From NCBI GenBank assembly GCA_028023455.1, contig JAQFVV010006342.1, positions 1,819,001-1,883,000 of the forward strand: a DNA stretch of 64,000 bases, in the 5' to 3' direction. Below the pieces are notes generated by a model that saw nothing but the letters and a program-made list of their open reading frames with translations, did not search any database and was not told the DNA's origin. This stretch comes from Epiperipatus broadwayi (Eukaryota > Onychophora > Udeonychophora > Euonychophora > Peripatidae). Made by a program: the position numbers and the translations under genes. Below are positions 58,880 through 64,000 of this stretch, one piece after another. How positions within the stretch are numbered: position 1 is the stretch's first letter; the number at the start of each line of letters is the position of its first letter.

Positions 58880-59680
58880 TTCCATTTAACGCTACCAAAC
58901 ATTTACAACTGAAAGGTCCAACTTTGGAAGAGGGGGGTGTTTAGAATTCCTAAGTGAACTCGAAGGTTGACCAACTTTTTACCCGTAATTAGCAAAAAAC
59001 CACATAAATATATTTACGGCGATTCAAAGCAACTTTTAGGGCTGTTCAGGAACAACAGCATGCATGCAGCTTCAAAGCTCTTTGGTTTGATAACCCGGTT
59101 TCAGCAGCAACAGTCAGAGAATTTTTGACATTCGCAAGAAACTTTCCCCATTTCAGCCATTCACTGAAGCTCACCATTGTTCTCACAGAAATGGGACTTA
59201 GATCGTGATTTGATCCGAATCGTGCTTGTATCTACACTTGCCGAAATTTTTTGACCAGGAAATGGGGGCTAGGGAAGCATGAGACTCTACTGATAATTGT
59301 TAGTAGACATTCCTAAAAGATGGCAGATAGAGGAGGAGGTGGTCTTCATGAAGATTAAAATAGTTTTGACACTTGGAATTCAAGACACCCTCACCCGATC
59401 CTGTAGGCAAAAGTGAAATGTGATTGCACATCGAAAATGCTTAGCACAAATCTGTAGCTGTAAGCTGACACGATAGCTTCTGCAGCAGATTCGATGTCAT
59501 GTTTCTGTGCATTAGCATAGAAATAGACACTTAGCAGCCACCCTGTACCGGTCAACGGACTATTTCTAGGCTTACGCATTAGAAATAGAATGTTCGCTAG
59601 CGGTGGTAGGCTGCCAAAACGGAATATTTCTGTGCACCATCACAGAAATAACGCCCTCTGGCGGTTTCAACACACTATTA
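58880..59680. other. GC-richer island inside the hAT element, with three hairpins
   Basis: This 800-bp stretch stands out from its AT-rich surroundings. No protein domain was recognised, and the frames on both strands are short. Three evenly spaced hairpins with TTTCT/AGAAA arms lie at about 59503-59525, 59560-59587 and 59624-59650. It could be sequence captured by the transposon, a nested element, or the element's own promoter region. Confidence 0.6.
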
Positions 59681-59963
59681 TAAAACAATCCAATAATATT
59701 TTTCTAAAATGTATTTTATAGTACACAAAATCTATTGAGGTGAAACAATTACCAAGTCTTTGGGGAATTGAGATAGCCCAAGTCAAATTAAAAATATCAG
59801 GTTTAAGATTTAAAATTTAAACAGAAGCTTAAATCAATTTTGTAACTTAAAACATCTTAACAACATTATAATTTAAAAAACATGTTTAGTAGGCATTGTT
59901 TGCAAGGCTAAAAGCTTTTAAACTATTTTACAAAAAAAAATGTTTTTTCTTCACAGCAAAAAA

Positions 59964-60092
59964 ATGAAGAAACATCAAAGTGGGGTAGAAAAGCAAAAAA
60001 GGTTTTTTAAACACCTAGAAATTGCTGAGAGCCAAAGAAATTCATTGCATAAATTTTTAAAAGTTAATACAGAGTTCCTATTTACATTATAG
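59964..60092 (+). pseudogene. hAT transposase N-terminal exon remnant
   Basis: A frame of 42 codons starts MKKHQSGVEKQKRFFKH and continues SQRNSLHKFLKVN. A basic SG-x-EK-x-K start followed by S-L-x-K-F is characteristic of the N-terminus of hAT transposases of the TTF/ZMYM-like group. A splice-acceptor-like TTTTTTCTTCACAG ends at 59956, eight bases before the ATG. The frame stops at 60090-60092 and the zinc finger and catalytic DDE part are missing. They were presumably lost in the deletion that brought the right terminus to within 120 bases. Confidence 0.6.
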
Positions 60093-60219
60093 TATGAAAT
60101 TTTTGATTACTTTTCTTTTTTGTTAATAACTTAATGAGAGTTTTCTTGAAATTTTTTTTTTCTAACTTGAGTTTGAGGGCCCCAAAACTCACTTGGCTTG
60201 ATCCACCTCTGGCAGATAT

Positions 60220-61140
60220 TAAAGCTAAATATTGAAAAGAATAATCTCATACTTTAATAATTTAAAATCAGATGGCAAATAAATTAAGTAAAAGTAAAAA
60301 ACTGTAAAAGTAAAACATTTTTTATTCCTTAAATTTTAAACCTAGTCACCAATAGATTTTTACATACAGAAATTAATACAATATTTTATAAAATTATAAT
60401 TAAATCTTTTTTTAATAAATATTTTTTTCTGCAAAACTCTGAAAAATATCTCAGAAAGATTGAATATTAAATAATGTTGATTAATTTATTCCTAAATTTG
60501 TCTTTTGAATAAAATTAAACTGCAAATGTAAAACTGATATTCTTTCTTCTTCAGTACTTATAAAGCTTTTCCCTTGTTACCACATATATGAAATTTTCAG
60601 CAGGTTTATAATAATCCCTTCATTTTTTTTTTAGATGCATCAACATATAATAATTTTTAGATGGCTCAGATTATACAATCAGAATAAAGAAGTATATACA
60701 TCTGAAGTTCTTATGATTTTCATTAATAAAATATCACATATATATTATAAATATTGTAGATCCTAATCAAATTGTATTTTATGTTCAATTGTGATTAGAA
60801 TATTTTAATAAAATTTAAATTAATTGTTCGAAGCTGGAATCAAATGTTTAAGCTGAAATAAATACATATAGTATTTTATACTTTTTCATTTAAGCCAATG
60901 TGATGATCTAATATGACTTAAGTTATATATTTATGCATTGGTTGAAAGCCAGAAATAACTCATCTCATAAAAGATGACACTTTCGCCCCCCAGAAAAAAA
61001 GGATCAGAATAATGAAGTCTTTACCATTCTTTTTTTTTTTTTTTTGCTTTCTTGCTTTGAATGATCCATGGAAAAAAAACATATTTGTAATTTTGAAAGA
61101 AATACTAAATTTTTAAGATTCTAAATAATTAAATATCATT
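60220..61140. other. AT-rich DNA, no gene seen
   Basis: No recognisable frames or RNA genes lie between the hAT target duplication and the inverted PLE pair. Confidence 0.45.
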
Positions 61141-61396
61141 TAAAGTATAAAATATAAAATGCACTAAAATGCATGAACACACAAAGCTGCAGATGAAGAA
61201 ATATTAATTCAGATTGGTACAAACTAAATATCTGTATCTAGGTAGTAAGCACTTTGAGGGCCAGGGTCCTCATATTCATAGCTATCTTGTGAATAAATTG
61301 ATTAAGAGCAATGCAAATTTATGCAATGAGAGTTACATATTCCATTTCCTGGAGATCTTATAACAAGAGTCTTTTCTGTTTATCGAGTTGTTATCC

Positions 61397-61660
61397 CTAG
61401 TAATAAAGTAAGCCTCTTTTTATCTTTCTCTTGAGATTGTGCTGCTCTCTGCAAATAACCACTGGGTCTTTAGATTGGCAATCATGACCAGCTGAACTGC
61501 AGTGCTGTGTGAAAACTGAACTATAAAAAGTGTCTGTTAGTGCTTTATTATAGGATTGTGTGTGTTGGAATAGCCTGATTGCCCTGGTCTCACCATAATA
61601 TGATACTGTACAATGTGTTTCAGGGCAGGCAATATTACAAACTACCTGAGGTATCAGCAA
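61397..61660 (-). pseudogene. PLE GIY-YIG nuclease fragment, left arm
   Basis: The frame reads CNIACPETHCTVSYYGETR, then FQHTQSYNKALTD, VFTQHCSSAGHD and VICREQHNLKRKIK. The paired Cys (CPxxxC) before Y-Y-G-E-T and the later H-D and E-x-x-x-x-KRKI segments match PLE GIY-YIG nucleases. The Arg-x3-His core is blurred (IRLFQH). The stop is at 61397. No reverse transcriptase is attached. Confidence 0.8.
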
Positions 61661-61689
61661 AGATGGTAAGCTGTCTTTGGTATTATTGA

Positions 61690-61933
61690 TTAATTTGTTG
61701 GAGTTTGGGGAGGGGGTGAAAGTCCAAATGATACTTAGACCAAGGCCTCTCTGTCCACCAGGTTATCCCAACATACATTCTATAATAAAGCACTAACAGA
61801 CACTTCTTGTAGTTTTGTTTTCACACAGCACCGCAGCCCAGCTGGTCATGATTGCCAACCTAAAGACTTAGTGGTTATTTGCAGAGAGTGGCACAATCTC
61901 AAGAGAAAAATAAGAGACTTAGTTTATCACTAG
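61690..61933 (+). pseudogene. PLE GIY-YIG nuclease fragment, right arm
   Basis: From 61787 the plus strand reads KALTDTSCSFVFTQH, then SPAGHDCQPKDLVVICREW and NLKRKIRDLVYH, ending in TAG at 61931-61933. Just upstream, out of frame, SLSTRLSQH preserves the Arg and His of the nuclease core better than the left arm does. It is the inverted partner of the previous entry and equally truncated. Confidence 0.78.
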
Positions 61934-62197
61934 GGATAACAACTTGATAAACAAAAAGGAGTTGTTATAAGATCTCCAGGAAATGGAATACATAACTTTT
62001 CATTTGCATAAATTTGCATCACTCTTAATTTATTTATTCATAAGATGGCTATGAATATGAGGACCCTGACCCTCAAAAGTGCTTAGCCACATACCTAGAT
62101 ACATATATTTAGTTTGTATCAATCTGTATTAATATTTCTTCATCTTCAGCTTTGTGTGTTCATGCGTTTTAGCACATTGTATATTTTATACTTTGAA

Positions 62198-62879
62198 ATA
62201 AATAGCCACAAAGTCTAAACACTTTGCTCATTTAAATATCACTTACTAATTTAAATACTATTATGTTTTTTTTTTCATTCTACAACATAATAATTGTGAA
62301 ATAATGATTATGTAACAATAATCTTTATTAATCCTTTGGGTTACATAGCATTATATAACATAGATTATAAGTGTTACAGGTGCAATCATGTTGTACAGGT
62401 TTTTATATGGATTAATTTTAAGGGTTACATTAATCAGATTTTAAGATATATTTTTTTTACAAATGCTGCTATTAGTTTTAAATACAGAGATAGATATCAA
62501 GTCTAATCATTAAAGTCTTAAAAAAAGTTCAGTATAAAACTAACTTCATAGATAAATAGATATAACCTAACATTGTAAAATCTGGCATCATATTGGAAGT
62601 TATTCAGAGTCACTAAATTAATCTTTCCTGTTCTTTTAATTGTTAATCTTGAAGTATAATAGAGAGGTAACTTATAATCCATGATATGGGTATTGTACAA
62701 AGAACAATTCAGTGTAGAATTACATGTGGTGATAGCTGGTGAATTGTGATAGATGGAGAATAAATCATGTAAGTAGATGGTCTTGAAGGCAGTTAGTATA
62801 GGTGAGCTATGTTGAGAAGAATAGATGATATCATTGAATGCGATTCACTGTGGCTATTGTTGGACTATAACCTTTTATA
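62198..62879. other. AT-rich DNA, no gene seen
   Basis: No recognisable feature. The short minus-strand frame at 62518-62700 has no family motif. Confidence 0.4.
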
Positions 62880-63460
62880 GATTGGATGGTTGTTTTAATA
62901 GTGACCATATGGCAGCAAAAATATCTGGGGGTGCAGTATTGTTGTCCCAAGCTTTGATTTGTTGGAGCTGATTGATGAATGTAGCTGGGTATTTTCTGGT
63001 ATTAGATTTTCAATGGTGAAGATGCAGCAAGTGCACCAGAAGGTGCATCCAGTGTAAAAGTTTTTATGCTTGCTGTGGGGGGGGGGGATTATTTTCTGAT
63101 AGGATTGAATTAGGTGTTGTATAGATGCAACTGGTCATCTGTAGGTATTTAGCATGATATTCCTGATTCGGTTGAGAATTTGATATTGCTGGAAGAGGTA
63201 TTGTTGAGTTTCCTCTGCTGCATGACATAAGATACAGAATAGATTTATATTTTTATATAGATGGCAATACTGGAGAAAGTGAGATGTTGGCAATGCATGT
63301 AGGTTAAGATGAACTAAGAAATCAAAAAATTTAGACTCCAGAGACCATCTTTTGAAGGAGCAGAGTAGTTAAGCAATTATTGATACTAAGCCTGGGAGAA
63401 GGAAATTTTTTGTTGGCTTCTAGATATAGTGTAGTATATGTTTGCCAGTCTGTATATTTA
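62880..63460 (-). pseudogene. C-terminal fragment of the YMDD LINE, second copy
   Basis: The DNA matches 35890-36350 in the same orientation, for example around AATAGTGACCA followed by TGGCAGCAAAAATATCTGGG. On the minus strand FCILCHAAEETQQYLF near 63195-63243 is the counterpart of the FCSLCH...EETQQHLF Cys/His segment of that LINE. No reverse transcriptase part is present within the window. Frames are broken. Confidence 0.75.
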
Positions 63461-63679
63461 TTAGTCATGGAGAATGTTGATCATTTGGATGCTGATAGGA
63501 TTGATTGGTAAAATATAAAATAATTATTATTACTACAATTACCCTTACCACTACTACTACTAAATTATTTGCATAAATTATTATGTAGAAGCAATTATCA
63601 GTGTAATTAAAATAATGGATACAAGCAATAAATTATTTATACTTATATATTTAACTATTTTCATCATGTAATTTTAAAT

Positions 63680-63890
63680 ACTGAATGTCTTTAGAAAAAT
63701 ATTTAAACTTTATTTAAATTTTCCAAATACATTCAACTGTTAATAATAGCACACAGGTTAATATATACACAGCATTTTGAGTGGTATTATTCTTCTCTCT
63801 TCTTCAGGCATTTTTGGCTTGACAAATGACAATACTAGCATGGTATTGAATTTTAAGGTAATGCTCTAACCAAATGAGCCATTCTGTCAA
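63680..63890 (-). repeat. tRNA-headed SINE-like unit, copy 2
   Basis: Minus-strand TGGCTCATTTGGTTAGAGC (A-box region near 63870-63888) leads into ATGCCTGAAGAAGAG, a hairpin and the same AT-rich tail as at 31900-32135. The B box seen in copy 1 is deleted here. Shared order and orientation show one repeat family. Confidence 0.65.
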
Positions 63891-64000
63891 AGGCAAAAAC
63901 ATACAATATTTAATGTTAGATGATGGAAATAGTCCAACATATAAGTACAATTAATATGTTATTATCACAAATCTCGAGGCAAACCCTAAATTAGTTACTC

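Larger units (their letters stand above)
57655..60211 (+). mobile_element. Complete-ended, internally deleted hAT transposon, 2.56 kb
   Basis: The ends are inverted repeats: CAGAGGTGGATTA on the left and, in reverse complement, CAGAGGTGGATCA on the right. Both flanks carry GCAGATAT (57647-57654 and 60212-60219), a perfect 8-bp target duplication of the size made by hAT transposases. Only a short N-terminal transposase exon remains near the right end, so the element cannot move without a helper. It contains a GC-richer island (58880-59680) and two related T-rich blocks (about 58500-58610 and 58720-58810) that look like an old tandem duplication. Confidence 0.9.
61141..62197. repeat. large inverted repeat of two PLE 3' fragments
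   Basis: Arms of about 420-430 bp (61141-61570 and 61768-62197) are imperfect reverse complements around a centre of about 200 bp that still shows weak similarity. The outer ends share AAAATGCRTGAACACACAAAG and its complement. Each arm encodes the same PLE nuclease segment, reading away from the centre. The arms have diverged by scattered substitutions, so the arrangement is not brand new. Confidence 0.88.

Noticed and set aside
59500-59660. CRISPR-like array suggested by repeated hairpins and unique spacers
   Set aside because: Only three imperfect units in a eukaryotic transposon. The arms vary and there are no cas genes.

Overview
This is an AT-rich stretch of an animal genome assembly, most likely from an invertebrate. 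It has long A/T runs, many (TA)n microsatellites, one 500-base run of N, and no operon or compact gene order. I recognise no host gene and no multi-exon host protein. Almost everything interpretable is a transposable element or the remains of one. The mix of Penelope-like elements (PLEs) with GIY-YIG nucleases, RTE-type LINEs, other LINEs, Ty3/gypsy LTR elements, hAT DNA transposons and tRNA-derived SINEs fits a metazoan. It does not let me name the phylum.

Layout. 0.8-4.1 kb: the tail of an RTE LINE, then two PLE remnants in the same orientation, the second retaining most of a reverse transcriptase and a GIY-YIG nuclease. 6.55-16.92 kb: one large LTR retrotransposon on the minus strand. It has two 3.2-kb direct repeats as LTRs, a primer-binding-site candidate, a polypurine tract, one intact 713-codon gag-like ORF, and only the last few dozen codons of pol. 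It is a gag-only, non-autonomous element. 17-21 kb: unassigned DNA, part of which is repeated in diverged form at 40-42 kb. 22.3 kb: a near-canonical type I hammerhead ribozyme fold. 22.6-23.8 kb and 28.7-29.3 kb: decayed RTE LINE pieces. Between them, at 23.8-27.7 kb on the minus strand, lies a nearly full LINE with an APE endonuclease and a reverse transcriptase.

31.9-32.5 kb: a PLE nuclease fragment followed by a tRNA-headed SINE-like unit, which recurs at 63.7 kb. 34.1-35.4 kb: three tandem 426-bp units. 35.9-38.5 kb: another minus-strand LINE (YMDD reverse transcriptase), whose C-terminal region recurs at 62.9-63.5 kb. 42.5-43.4 kb: a perfect 43-bp hairpin followed by a larger nested inverted repeat. 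48.4 kb: a tRNA-Val-like retrosequence. 51.6 kb: a PLE nuclease tail. 52.6-56.4 kb: a truncated hAT element, short tandem repeats and a decayed gypsy gag/pol. 57.65-60.21 kb: a complete-ended hAT element with terminal inverted repeats and a perfect 8-bp target duplication. It carries only an N-terminal transposase exon and a GC-richer island. 61.1-62.2 kb: two PLE nuclease fragments in a large inverted repeat.

The elements do not act together as a pathway. What links them is mode of mobility: the gag-only LTR element, the deleted hAT and the SINEs would all need enzymes supplied by relatives elsewhere. The ribozyme fold resembles the self-cleaving motifs known from PLEs. Everything here is read by eye. 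Family assignments rest on motifs, and boundaries are approximate unless a terminal repeat or target duplication fixes them.
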